Shown one piece after another: positions 13,883 to 31,793 of a DNA stretch of 64,000 nucleotides. The notes under the pieces are model-generated. The model saw only the letters and a program-made list of their open reading frames with translations. It did no database searches and was not told where the DNA came from. The DNA comes from Toxoplasma gondii ME49. Lineage: Eukaryota > Apicomplexa > Conoidasida > Eucoccidiorida > Sarcocystidae. The stretch is from contig NC_031480.1 of the NCBI RefSeq assembly GCF_000006565.2, positions 78,144 to 142,143 on the forward strand, given 5' to 3'. Both the position numbers and the translations under genes were made by a program. How positions within the stretch are numbered: the first letter of the stretch is position 1; every line of letters starts with the position of its first letter.

Positions 13883-14492
13883 GTAAATTTTTGTTATATT
13901 TATTATGTCTATCCCATGTGAAAAGGTGTGCATCACGTCTATAGGGAGATCCGAGACGTGTGTGTCTGAACATCTGTACATTTTTCGTCGAAAAATATCG
14001 AACTTGTTTTTTTGACAAGCGAATCCCTCGTTTAAAAGGAGATCTTGAGCTGCTTATGTGGGTAATGTTTCTCTCTCTCTCTCTCTATATATATATATCC
14101 ATATATATATATATATATATATATAATTTCCTTCTGCAATTGCGCCAGAATGTGCACATATACCATATATAGGGAGATATTGAGTTGCTCTGACTCTCTG
14201 AAAAATCTTTTCTGCATGTGCTCTTCGATTGTTTCTTCAGCCGGTTTTGCCGCACGGTGGAGCCGTGCCTGAACGGTTCGCCTCTCTGCGTCCGCAACAG
14301 CTTTCTCCGACAGATTTTCTGGAGTTGACAGAAGCCATTTTCCCCTCTAAAGATGCAGATCTGAGAAGCGACCTTCAAGGCTGTTCTGGCCGAGAAGGGA
14401 AGGAAACGCGCGAGGAACGCCCAGGACGTTTCCTCGAAGATGGAGAAGAACTCTCTCGCATTTGGCGGAAAGAGAAACACGGAGACTACTAG
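5779..14492 (+). CDS. KsgA/Dim1-type rRNA adenine dimethyltransferase, probably apicoplast-targeted
   Basis: This enzyme dimethylates two adjacent adenines near the 3' end of small-subunit rRNA using S-adenosylmethionine. Exons: 5779-~7586, 8204-8370, 9399-9481, 10233-10313, 11216-11290, 11977-12096, 12620-12706, 13454-13507, 14241-14492; about 908 residues. Conserved blocks fall in order across the exons: KPKQSLGQNFL, the SAM loop VVEVGPGSGAITRFL, acidic AVETDP, GDVLQ, catalytic NLPFYLTS, EMAERLTARV, YSRLSVVF, FYPVPKVDAALVHIKF, FGQRRKMLRSSL and a C-terminal LSPTDFLELTEAI. All junctions after exon 1 keep phase. Exon 1 encodes a hydrophobic leader (LLYLCLHFLLLQHAALSSGA) and then about 550 low-complexity, charged and Ser-rich residues, typical of a signal plus transit region. 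The exon 1 donor (CAA|GTCCGT) was chosen because it restores the frame; it is the weakest junction, and exon 1 could belong to a separate transcript. Confidence 0.85.
10103..10195. repeat. TA/TGTATA microsatellite in KsgA intron 3
   Basis: This is alternating TA with TG, CA and CG interruptions inside the intron between the exons ending 9481 and starting 10233. Similar tracts lie at about 13830-13885 (last intron) and 14082-14125 of the same gene. None is coding. Confidence 0.85.
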
Positions 14493-15175
14493 GCGAGGAC
14501 TCCACGCTGATTAATGGGTCAAGAGAGAGAGACGGAAGGAGGAAAACGCGAGGAAGTGGAAAATAGTGAGAAGCGAGGGGAAAGAGAGACAAGAGAAGTC
14601 GAAGAAGAGAGCGGGAAGTGCAGGAACAGAAAAGAAAGAAGAGAGAGTGAAGAGAGATAAAAGACAGACAAACGAGGCACGAGTTCCGTCGAGCAGCAGG
14701 GAATCTCTTAATTTTTTTCTCGCTTCTCAGGGGTCGTTCAGGTGTCTCGAATCCTCCTGTCTTCTGCATCTTTCTTCACTCGAACCAAGTTAGGCAGCGT
14801 GCATGCATAGTCGATCTTTTTCATTTTCCCCAGAGTTTTCCATTCGTTTTCTCATCTGGCGAAAAGCGAGCTTCGCCAATCGCCCTGCGACGAAACCGTG
14901 ACGGTCACCGCACCGGTCGGAGACTGCATGCACGTTGCTCACGCGAGGCAGAACGATGGGGAACTCTGCGAACCTGTCTGTCAATCAGCGACAGAGTCGC
15001 GTCTTTATTTATGGAGAGAACTGCTCTCCAGATAAAGAGATATGTGCGAATTCATAGCGATATCTGCAGAAAGTTTCCTTCCTCTCTCTGTCGCGACGAT
15101 GTCTGAACGTGAATCTTCGCGCACTGCGTACACACAGCCGTAAACAAATCTACGTAAATAAACGCATACACGCAA

Positions 15176-15228
<53 letters not shown>

Positions 15229-15777
15229 TATTTTTACGTATATTCATATTTTTTACATATATATATATATATATATATATTTAGATGCGTTTTGCTTTTC
15301 GGCAAGGAAACGACCCAGCTTCTAAAAACGAGCTGCGTGTCAATTTGCAGGGCACGGGCGCGAGCGTCTCCAAAGTTGGTTTCCGAATCTGTTTCTCTTT
15401 TGAATTTCTCTCACTGAAAGAAAGGCGCAAAAGACTGAGGCACCACATGCAAGATGCAGATGAACTTATCCCTCACGGGGAACACCAGTCCGGAGACACA
15501 CAGCGTGAAGAGAGCGACGGCGCCACCGAGAATTCCTCTTTCCTCAAGAAACGGAACTGGGAAACGCACTTGGCCGCCGGAGTTCCGAGAGATTGAACAT
15601 CCACCTAAACCTCCCGCGCAGACTCCGAACACAGCGGAAGAGCTCTCAAACATACATGCAGGGAATCTTCCAAGTGCATGTGAGAGCAGCGTCTGTTGAG
15701 GAAGGTCGGTGGCCTGTGAAGAGGATTTCAGCGTCTGTGGCGAGACGGGGAACGGCCGATTTCCGCGCGTTCCTTTT
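14493..15777. other. Convergent 3' intergenic region with TA array
   Basis: This lies between the stop codons of the KsgA gene (+) and Rpt5 (-). It begins with a GA-rich stretch (14520-14680) and contains a long TA microsatellite at about 15181-15283. I see no gene. Both 3' ends and polyadenylation sites should lie here, but no signal is distinctive enough to place. Confidence 0.7.
15181..15283. repeat. TA dinucleotide array
   Basis: Two nearly pure TA runs are separated by short T-rich spacers (TTCATATTTTTACG and similar). They sit in the spacer between converging genes. Confidence 0.9.
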
Positions 15778-22865
<7,088 letters not shown>

Positions 22866-25536
22866 CTCGTCTGCGAAGGAAGACCGGCGGCCGAGGCGTT
22901 CGCGTCAGGATTTCGGAGGCCTCCGACGAGCAGCGGAAGAGACAGAGAAGCAGCACAAAGGAAGAAAAGGCAGGAGGGGAGAAGAAGCGAGCGCGCTCGC
23001 ACAACGAGAGGTAGAAGAGAGAGAAAAAAGAGAGAGAAAAAAGAGAGAGAAGAGAGAAAAGAGAGAGGAAGAGAGCGAGACCAGGGAGACGGAGAAGAGC
23101 AAGGCGACGCAGAGGACGGAGAATGGAAGGAGAGAAGCGAAGACGTCGGATTTCTCAGACGCGCAGAGCCAGTCCAAACTCTTCTGTCTTTAGAGGGAAG
23201 GAAAGGCAATCGGACAGTGGAATCTCACGGCGAGATGGGCGCGAGGACCATGCGTCGACCTGGCCAACAAGACGGGAAGTGCTGAGTGTGGCGTCTGCGT
23301 TCACGGTTCGTAAAAAAGAGGAAAACGAGAACGAAAAACCTATCGAGGATCGACAAACCGGCGGCACCAGTGGAGAGGCGGTCGAGAGTCGGAAAAAAGG
23401 CGCTGCCTCCGAGCCAAGCGGCGCGTTCCTCGCTCTGCACAGGTCGGCGTTTCTTCGCTCGTTCTCTTCGTCGCTTCTTCTCCTCTTTTCGTCTTTTCGC
23501 TTCACTCCTCTTCTTTTCCTGCGCCTTCTGCGGACAAGCGAGGCAGCGGCGCGAGCGTCGCCGGGTGTGGAGAGAACCGCACTGGAAGTCGCCCCCGGAG
23601 GAAAGGGAAGCGTGGAATGCCGCCTGGTTTCAAGCGAAGCAAGAAAAGAGAAAAGAACTCGCCTTTCGGCGGCTAGGCTCTCGCCGGACATGCGCTAACG
23701 CGACAGCGAAAAGCCGCAAAAGAGGACGCGCAGACACACCTGTGTAGTCACTCCTCCGGACGCGGTGTGGTGTATAGGCGCATGCAGCAGGCAGACAGCC
23801 GGCTTCTCGACGACGCTTTGTCGTGAGGCGGAGGCCAGGACTGGAGCTGAGAGAGTGCACGAAAAGGAATCGAACCGCCGGTCGAACGCAAGTCTCGACT
23901 CAAGAACGGATCGCGGGGGGAACACAGGTCCAAAAAGCCTCTTCGTACGAACTCCTCAGGGTGTGCGGACTCCCCGTCCCCGTCGCCTCCACAGTGCTCT
24001 TTGGCCGACAAAAGAGAAGAAACGCAGCGAAAACGAACGCGTCTTTCTCGCGACGCCAAGACACCTGGAGTTCCCTCGCCGAGAAGAAAGCCGCGCAGGA
24101 GACAAGCGCACAAGAGACACAGAGCGAAGACAGAGAGGAAACGCACCAGCGAGAACAAGCAGGAGAACGCGAAGCACAGCGACAGGCAGAACAGGACAAG
24201 AACAAACAAGAGAGGGAGAACAAAAGAAAGAGAGAAAGAGGGGATGCAAGACTGTTTCTTTTACGAAAGAACAGAGAAGAAGTTTTCTTTCAGTGAAGAC
24301 AGCAAATCACTGCAGGTCCCAGAGAGACTGCGAGGAGCAGCGGCCCTCGTATCTTCTTCGAAGCTAGCAAACAGAGAAGCAGAAATTCTCAACAAAGCTC
24401 AGGAAGAAGAGATAAAGATAAACTCGACTCTTATCTTTACCTATATCGCCATATACGAATATATGCATATAATGATGCGTGAAGAATGTGTACATCTCCT
24501 AAGCAATGCATTTATATGTTTTGTACATCTGCATGTAGACTGACGAAGATGCACTTCCAACCAGGATACCTGAAGCGCATATATCTAGACGTACATATAT
24601 ATATATATATATCCCTGTGTAGGCGCATCTATGCATGCATATATATATATATATGTCAGTATGTGGTGGCAGAAGAACATATTTGAGCATATATTCATAC
24701 AAGTCAAGGAGGTCTTGGCCCTCGGTTTCGTCGTCTCGTGCCGGTGTAGTGATTGGTACATATGCGAGCAGATTTTCGAGCGGTGTCGACTCCAGCTTCT
24801 GTTCCTACGTCTTTGAAGGTTTCAGCTGGTTTGCGCATGTTCGTGACAAGGTGGTTGAACATGCCTCGCGAGAACGCAGGCAAGAAGTGAGACTTGTCTT
24901 CCTTCAAGAGTTCGCTTGCCTTCCTCTTTCTCCGGTCCTACGAGCTGTGTGTTTAGACATCTGGAGTCGTATGGCAGGGGCGTTTTTCTTTGTCGGCGCG
25001 AGTGGAAGAGTGGAATGAAAGCTTTGATGTGCGAAACGGTGCGGTGTGCCTTCAAGGTGAGCAACTGTCATGGAATTCCCTTGGGGAGATTCCTTCCCGG
25101 TGTGCTGGGCAGAGCTGCATAAAACTTGAAACTTTTTTCGAGAGCGCGCATACCCCAGACGCTGCTTCCGTATCGAAGAGCCGGCCGTTACTCGCCTAAA
25201 GAAGACGGCATTTTCCTGTTTTTTTGAGCCGGGGAGACACACAGGTCACGACAACTGTTCTCTAGCTCCCGTCTCCTGTCTGTCACTCGACTGTCGAGGA
25301 CGCCTCCTCACACAGGGGAACCTCGGACCTTGACGCGAACAAGAGGTCCTGCTTTTCTCTCGAGATGCTGTTTCTTCTCTAGTTGTGTGTTAAAGAAGCG
25401 TCGGTGCCGACGCGAATGTCTCGTTGCTCGAGAAAAATTTCCAAGTGACCGATTTTACAGCCTTTGCTTTCCAGTGTCCCTGCCGCGAGCGACTCTTCTT
25501 CTCAGTGGAACGGCGCCGGAGACTCCAGGTTTACCG
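22866..25536. other. Upstream region of Rpt5, no gene resolved
   Basis: The first part (22900-24300) is strongly purine-rich on the + strand, with long GAGA/GAAA stretches that keep several frames open on both strands; these read as Arg/Glu/Lys or Ser/Phe/Leu repeats and have no domain. A TA tract with GCATGC words follows at 24590-24660. I treat the whole as promoter/5'UTR of Rpt5 plus spacer. A poorly conserved gene hidden here cannot be excluded. Confidence 0.45.
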
Positions 25537-25971
25537 CCTCTCTCTCTCTCTCCTCTTCGTTTCCTTTCTTTCTCTTTCTCTCTTTCTCAGCTCTCTCTCT
25601 CCTTCTTTCTCTTTCTCTCTTTCTCTGCTCTTTCTCTCTTTCTTTCTCTTTCTCTCTTTCTCTGCTCTCTCTCTTTCTTTCTCTTTCCCTCTTTCTCTGC
25701 TCTCTTTCTTTCTTTCTCTTTCTCTCTTTCTCTGCTCTCTTTCTCTGCTCTCTCTCTTTCTTTCTCTTTCTCTGCTCTCTTTCTCTGCTCTCTCTCTTTC
25801 TTTCTCTTTCTCTCTTTCTCTGCTCTCTCTCTTTCTTTCTCTTTCTCTGCTCTCTCTCTTTCTTTCTCTTTCTCTCTTTCTCTGCTCTCTCTCTTTCTTT
25901 CTCTTTCTCTCTTTCTCTGCTCTCTCTCTCTTTCTCTTTCTCTCTTTCTCTCTATCTTTCTCTTTCTCTCT
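25537..25971. repeat. 435-base CT polypyrimidine tract
   Basis: The + strand is almost entirely C and T, built from CTCTTTCTCTCTTTCTCTG-like units repeated many times with variable spacing. Interruptions are single G residues in GCTCT and a lone A. All three frames stay open through it and give Ser/Leu/Phe repeats, so the long open frame over 25330-27039 is an artefact of composition. Confidence 0.9.
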
Positions 25972-26159
25972 GCGGGCAAAACATGCCACCCAACGCAGCT
26001 GTCCAGGCACTCGTTTCGCTCCGACGCCCTCGACTCTAAAGACGGTCTCAGCCTCGGATTTCGACCTGAATTTCGCCAGGCAGAATCCGGCTCTCAGGCA
26101 GGTCACTTGTCCTTCGTGGGCGCGCTGCAGTTCCGAAAGGTCTGTCCCCAACGCGAAGC

Positions 26160-27049
26160 TCACGAGTCCTTGAACGAGAGCTCCTTCACTTCCACGGAAT
26201 GTCCTTCGCCGCGGCCTAGGGCGCCCACAAACGACGAGAAGCAGCGCATGACGAGAAACGAAGCGTCGGCCCTCGCGTCTCCGAGACCGAACCACTTGGC
26301 GTTTTCAGGCGCGATCAGCTTTCCAAGGAGAGCACCAGAAATCTGTCAACGCTTCATATATGTCGAATTGTCGGCAGTGGCAAGTGACGGCGATTCGACG
26401 GCTTCGCTGTCTCTTCCTCGACCCATGCGCATCAGAGGAAACGCACCTCGAGTTCGCAGTTCGCGTCCACCAGGCTCTCTCGCGGTGTTTCCACGGCCGG
26501 AAACTCAGCGGCAAAAACGCTCGAGAGACAGCCCTCTACAGGCTGGAGGCAGGCGAGAAACGCATGCGTTTCTGGAGCAGCACAGGAGTTGCAGACCTCA
26601 GTTCTTCCTCGTCACTTGCTGTTTCTCCTTCCTCGCGCGCCACTGCGCTCGGCGGAGAACGTTTATGCTTCGCAAGCACCCGCATGCCTTTTGGGAACGC
26701 AGAGTCACCTCGAGCCGCCCTCAACTGCCGCTCGGGGATCTGCGCTTCGGGGAGGACCGTGCGTTCTTCTGGAACGAAAAAAACGAGTCTTTCTCTCGCT
26801 GCATGCACGCGACAGGAGAGAACGGAGGGAACAACGCCGCGTCGTCGCCAGGCAGAGAAACTGCAGCTTTTCTCCTGGACGCTGGTCGAGAAAGGAACGG
26901 AGAGAAGGATCCCTCTCGTCTCCTGTCCTCTCCCTCCTGTCGCTTGCAACCGATACCCTCTGGACGGACGAGCGCGGAACCTTTGACTTCGACGCATACA
27001 CCATGTGGATCGATCTCCGGCAACGCGGGTGTCTGTTGAGTCGGAAGAC
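26160..27049 (-). CDS. Unrecognised gene, tentative C-terminal exons
   Basis: The best-supported part is two exons, 26447-26571 and 26160-26342, joined by a 104-base intron (GAG|GTGCGT ... TTGACAG|ATT) that keeps phase 0. The last exon reads ISGALLGKLIAPENAKWFGL and on to VMRCFSSFVGALGRGEG, ending ELSFKDS and TGA. It looks like a folded protein rather than low complexity. A further upstream exon at about 26957-27049 (LPTQQTPALPEIDPHGVCVE...) joins in phase 1 but is less sure. Still further upstream, segments such as TAVVGQEVETAAALQVEVKQ (27400-27470) may also belong. I do not recognise the family. The opposite strand is also open over much of this region, so the strand itself is a judgement made from the splice phases. 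Confidence 0.35.
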
Positions 27050-28055
27050 CTGCGCGAGCCGAGAACAGCAAAAAACTGCGCAGCACTGTCGACGCCGCAG
27101 GAACCGTTTTCCAGCAACTTCAGCCGCATTCAAACTGCGTCTCTCAATTCGCAGGAGACGAGACTGGAAAAAGACCAGCCATCATCGCGAAGCACCCTTG
27201 GGATGAGAGAAAACGTTTCCACGGCGACTCTGTGTGTCTCCTCGCTGCTGCGCTCACTCCCCGAGAGATCTCTGTCGTCTTTTGCTTTGTCTTCTCGGTC
27301 GCATGCGGTGGGCGGCGCGAGTCCGGAAAAAACACAGTGTGAACTTCCGACGCGAAAAACGATAAAACGAAACACAAGCAAGTCCAAAAGCCAAGTCGCC
27401 GGTCCCGCGGTAGTTGTTTTACTTCAACCTGAAGCGCCGCCGCGGTCTCGACTTCTTGCCCTACCACCGCCGTTCGCCGGGGGGAAAAGGGGAGGGCGGT
27501 GACTTTGTCTTGTTGCGCTTTCTCCGCTGGAAACTCGGAGGGGAAGACCTACCTTGTCTTTCTGCGTTTCACTTCAAGTTCGGAGGCTTGTCGCTCGGCT
27601 CCGCGACTCCTCGCGCTCCTTTCTGCGTCCTGCTTCTTCTCGGTTTTCGTCCTCTTCTTTCCTTACCGGAAAACATCGTTTCGTAGCGCATTCTGTGTTT
27701 CGATCTTCACTCCGTTTTCTCCGTCCGCTCACCTGCACAACCGTTTCCGTTCTTCTTCTCCAATTCTTTTCTCCGCGTCCTCCCCTGCCTTCCGTTTCCA
27801 ACCTTTACGCATCTCTCTCCCCTCTCCCTGTCTTCTCATCTGTTCGTCTTCCTCGCTTCTGTCTCTTCTCTGCTTTGCCTTTGACTGCCGATTTGCGTCT
27901 TCCTCCTCGACTCTCATTTTCTTCTCTTTCTCTTCGCCTTTTCGCCTCCTCCTTCTCCTCTCTTTCTCTTCTCTTCTTCTCTGCCTCTTCCAGGCTGTTT
28001 CTTTCCGTCCTGCGTCTTTCTCTTTTTCTTTTTTTGTGGCTTTCTTCTCCTTAAG
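27050..28055. other. Divergent spacer upstream of the syntaxin-8-like gene
   Basis: It is GC-rich to 27500, then strongly CT-rich on the + strand from about 27600 to 28050, ending in CTTTTTCTTTTTTTGTGGC before the ATG at 28056. Upstream exons of the minus-strand gene may lie in 27100-27560. The pyrimidine stretch is probably the promoter/5'UTR of the SNARE gene. Confidence 0.4.
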
Positions 28056-29817
28056 ATGGACTTGTGGGGAAGAGACATCAGCAGAGTGGAGGCTTTGAAA
28101 GACGAGATTTTCAGTCTCCTTCAGCAGCGAGAGAAACAGAGAGGTCCCGGAGGAAGCGCCAGCAGCTCCGGCCGCTCCTCTGCCTTGCTCAGAGGCAAAT
28201 TTTATCAATTCTGTCAGGTAAACAATCCGACTTATTGTCTTTTCTTGCTTTCTTTTCTCTTTTCTCTTCTTCCTCCTATCGCCTTGTCTTCCCCTACCTT
28301 TTTTCTCTTATCTCACTTCTCGTATCTTCTCTTCATTTTTGATCGTCTCTGCTTCTCCTGCTGGCTTGTCTTCTTTTGCCTCCTTTTTCTCGCAATGTGT
28401 CTGCGTCTCTCCACTCTCTGGCGTCTCTGTGTTTTTTGTTCTGTCTCTTCTCGCGTTGGGTCTCTTCCCCCTAGTTTTTCCTCGTCTGTTTACATTGTTT
28501 TTCCTCCGCGCTTCTTCCTCTGTTGTCTGCGTTTTTCTTCGCTTCCTGGTCTTTCCTCTTCGCACCGAGAGAGCCGAGACTGGGAGAGAATGTATCGTTG
28601 CTGCGACTTCTCTCTCTTCTTTGTGAACGGCTTTCCTTTTTCCTTGTTTCTCTCTTGCTCTGCAGGATGTGGAGCACCTGGAGAGAGTTATGAAGGCTTC
28701 CGAAGCCGAGCGGTCGAGCGATATGTCTTCTGCAGACTGGCGTCGCAGGCGCGAACAAATGTCTCGCCTCCTCGCCGAAAAATCTGAGCTTCAACTCTCC
28801 TTTTCTCGCGCGTTCTCTTCGACCGAAGACGACCTCTGCGGCTTGCCGGTGAGGCGTTAGAAAAATCGAAAAAAGGAGTAAAAACTATGGGCAAAACTTG
28901 ACTTCACACGTTGGTAAGACCGCGTTTCAAAATGCGCCAAAACTGGCAAAAATCCGCAAAAAGTGAGTACAAGCGACCGCGCCTCTCCTTCCCTCTCCCG
29001 GCCCTGCAGCCTCAGCATATCAAGGCTACGTTGAAGACAAGACCAGAGGCATCTCTCCTCCTTTTTGAGCGCATCCAAGTAGAGGGGAGAAAAAGCAAGA
29101 CAGAGGGTCGTAGTTGTTCTCAAAGTTCTTGAAACTTTTGCAGAAGAACAGACGCCCAGCAAAAGGAAGCCACAAGACCTTTTTCGGTGAAGTCCCCGCA
29201 TCGAGGGAACCGCGAACCGAATCGAAGCTGCGTCTTCATTTAGCTGCATGCACGCCTCCACCTGGGTACCTCCACAGACGGACTTGTAGAAGGATGCGCG
29301 ATTCAAACGGGCATGCACTCCCAGGCAGAGACTGTCTCCTCCGCAGAAGGGCAGAGACCGCTCGCGCAAGAGAGCAGACTGCTTTTCAGAGACTCCCGCA
29401 GAGGCCTGCTCCGCACTGGTGGACCTGGTGGCGGCTGCAGGGCGTAGAACTGTTTGCCTGTTGCTGCATGCGACTTTTCAGGAGTCCGGCGCGGTTTGGG
29501 TGGACGTTTCGGGAGGCGCTCGCGCACTGAAAACGCGCGAGGAAAACATTATCGCGGAGCAGGACGAACAACTCTGTTTCCTCGCTGGGACCGTGAGCAA
29601 TCTGAAGAGCATTGGACATGCAGTCGGCGACGAAGTGGATGTACACCGGAAGCTGTTGGACGATTTGGACGTGGACGTCGTCCGAGCGCAGACGCGTCTC
29701 GAGAAGAACAAAGAACTGCTCAAGAAAATCGTCGACAGACAGTCCACTGCATGCCTCCTCTTCACTGCGCTCGCGCTTCTGGTCGTCCTCATCTTCCTCG
29801 TCGTGGCGACCGCGTAA
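28056..29817 (+). CDS. Qc-SNARE, syntaxin-8-like, tail-anchored
   Basis: SNAREs zip into four-helix bundles to drive vesicle fusion; syntaxin-8 types act on endosomes. Exons 28056-28217 and 28666-28848 give an N-terminal helical region (LRGKFYQFCQDVEHLERVMK, then MSRLLAEKSELQLSFSRAF). The last exon starts at 29347 or 29482 (both phase 0), giving about 271 or 226 residues; syntaxin-8 has about 236. It carries the SNARE helix IIAEQDEQLCFLAGTVSNLK then IGHAVGDEVDVHRKLLDDLD, a short basic link KKIVDRQ and a 24-residue transmembrane segment (LLFTALALLVVLIFLVVATA) at the very end. The register matches syntaxin-8 through IVDRQSTAC before the anchor. At the central 0-layer, where Q-SNAREs have Gln, this protein has His (codon 29644-29646). 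The start ATG follows a long pyrimidine stretch and opens MDLWGRDISRVEALKDEIF. Region 29144-29346 may hold another exon. Confidence 0.8.
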
Positions 29818-30474
29818 AGGCGGACGAACGCGGCGAGAGACAGGGGAACCGAGGGCGAGGAAAGCGGCGTTCTCTTCTGTGCATTCTGGAAGACTGTCGG
29901 CAATGCAGTGAAAGCCTCCGCACTCGTCCGGTGCCTGCAAACGGACAGGAGAAACCTCAGCCGACGGCAAAGAAAGACGAAGGAGAACGAGAAGAGCAAA
30001 CAAACGTAGAGAGAGGACGAAAGGACGAAGAGACGCGGTATCAACGCTCGAGCTTTGTCTTTTTCGTTCGTTCTTCCCTCGCCGTCTCTTTGTCTCCTCC
30101 AAGAACGGCTCTGTCTGTTGTAAAGAAATCTTTCGTCTCCGAATTCTGGCGTCTCTCCTCTCTCGCGGGTGTGTGCAGGTCCCTCTCTGTGTCCTTGGTG
30201 CATGTCGAGTCTGAAAAGCGTGTGACGTACTCTTTCACAGCCGTCTGTTCCAATTTTTCAGGTTTTTTCACTTTTTAATGAAAGATTCCGCGTCTCAGGA
30301 CCTCGCTGCGAAGAAACACTGTCTCCCATCCCGTCACTCGCCCTTCGAGTCTTCTTCCCCGAAACGGCCATGGCAAAAAAAACGTCTCTCACTCAAAAAC
30401 ATTTTCAGATTTCCTCGTCTTCAAGGCCATCTTCTCTCTCTGTGAAGCCACACAAGTCCCGCTCTCTTGAGTCA

Positions 30475-30990
30475 TACATACATATATATACATATATATA
30501 TATACAAATATATACATATATATACATATATATATATACAAATATATATATATATATATATATATGTACATGTAGATATATGTATATCTGTATCTTTCCT
30601 TTTGACTCTGGACACGGATGCATGCATATAACGTATATATTTGTGTGCAGAGTTCTATCTATGGGGATGGATCGACCGTGGTCTATTGCGAGCGGTAGAG
30701 CAACCAACTGAGATTCGCAAGAAACTCTGGTTTGTTTGAAGGCGAGTGCAGTTTCTGAGGCCGAGCGGCGAAACATGACTTTGAGAATCGAGGAAAAACA
30801 TCCCCAACCAAACTGCACCTGATCCTCATAAATCATAAAGACAGCACCGCATGCATCGCCGCCCAGTACTCGACACTACTTTGAGGTATACGCAGACGCA
30901 GGTGTACCTATGCCAGTCTATATACCTGTAATTGACTTCTTTCTATATGAACATCCATATTTATATCCATATATATATGTATATGTGTAT

Positions 30991-31026
<36 letters not shown>

Positions 31027-31125
31027 ATATATATATGTATATGTGTATCCACATATATATATATGTATATATATATATATGTATATATATATATGTATAT
31101 ATATGTATATATATATATATCTGTA
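30475..31125. repeat. Two TA/TACA/TCCATA microsatellite blocks
   Basis: Block 1 (30475-30590) is TACATATA-like with TA runs. Block 2 (30955-31125) alternates TA runs with ATCCATATATATATG and GTATATGTGTATCCA units, the latter appearing at least twice as a higher-order repeat. Confidence 0.85.
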
Positions 31126-31594
31126 AGTATATGTCTTTGTGTGTGAGTGTCGAATGTGCGCTGCTGTGCCTGTTCTCCTGGAGAGCTCCGAGAGGACGTG
31201 GAGAGAACAGGAAAGAATCTCGTCGTATTCGAGTCTCCATTCGCCTTCTGCGAAGGGATTTGCATGCGCTCGCGCGCTCTGGACGCCTCTCGAGGCGGAG
31301 AGCCTGCAGCGCCAGGAGTTCCTTTCCAAAGAAGTCTCGACAAGCCCAGAGAGCTCGGGGAAAACGAGGACGCAGCGCAGTCGCGAACGACAGACGAGGC
31401 CTCGCATATACAGGTCGTTAGCAGCCTTGAGAGGACAGGAAGGTCATACCTCCGCTACGCACAGAGTAGACCTGAAGAGGGGGAAAGAGAGACAGAGAGA
31501 GACAAATGCATGGATCCCAGAGAGTCCCTGTCGAGAGGCATAACCGACGCCCCCAGGAAAAGCCACCCTCTCTTTTCTCCTACACACAGAGTCG

Positions 31595-31678
31595 CCTCCT
31601 TCTCCTCTTGTCTTGTCCTCCTTCTCCTCTTGTCTTGTCCTCCTTCTCCTCTTGTCTTGTCCTCCTTCTCCTCTTCTG
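31595..31678. repeat. 22-base minisatellite (CCTCCTTCTCCTCTTGTCTT type)
   Basis: A 22-base CT-rich unit ending in TTGTCTTGT is repeated three full times plus a partial copy, with no visible mismatch between full copies. It lies just 3' of the SmB stop codon. Confidence 0.9.
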
Positions 31679-31793
31679 CACCTTCTTTCCGCCTTCTTCT
31701 CGCCTGTTTTTACTCCGTCTCTGTTCTCTGGTTGAGAGAGCGACTCCATCTTCCTCTCTGCCTCTCTGCCTCCGCTCGTTTTCGCCTTCACGT

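Larger units (their letters stand above)
29818..31793. other. Convergent 3' spacer with TA arrays and a CT minisatellite
   Basis: This lies between the stops of the SNARE gene (+) and SmB (-). It contains TA/TACA arrays at about 30475-30590 and 30955-31125 and a CT minisatellite at 31595-31678. I found no gene. The open frames here are products of the repeats. Confidence 0.7.

Noticed and set aside
23000..24300. Several Arg/Glu/Lys-rich open frames upstream of Rpt5
   Set aside because: They come from GAGA/GAAA purine tracts, conflict between strands and have no domain or splice logic.
25330..27039. 569-codon open frame on the + strand
   Set aside because: Its first part is the CT tract, open in all frames and reading Ser/Leu/Phe repeats. 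The rest has no domain and lies opposite better-supported minus-strand exons.
30680..30760. Possible tRNA (GCGAGCGGTAGAGC resembles a D-arm region)
   Set aside because: No matching acceptor stem, anticodon arm or GTTCRANNC T-loop could be fitted. No other tRNA was found in the window.
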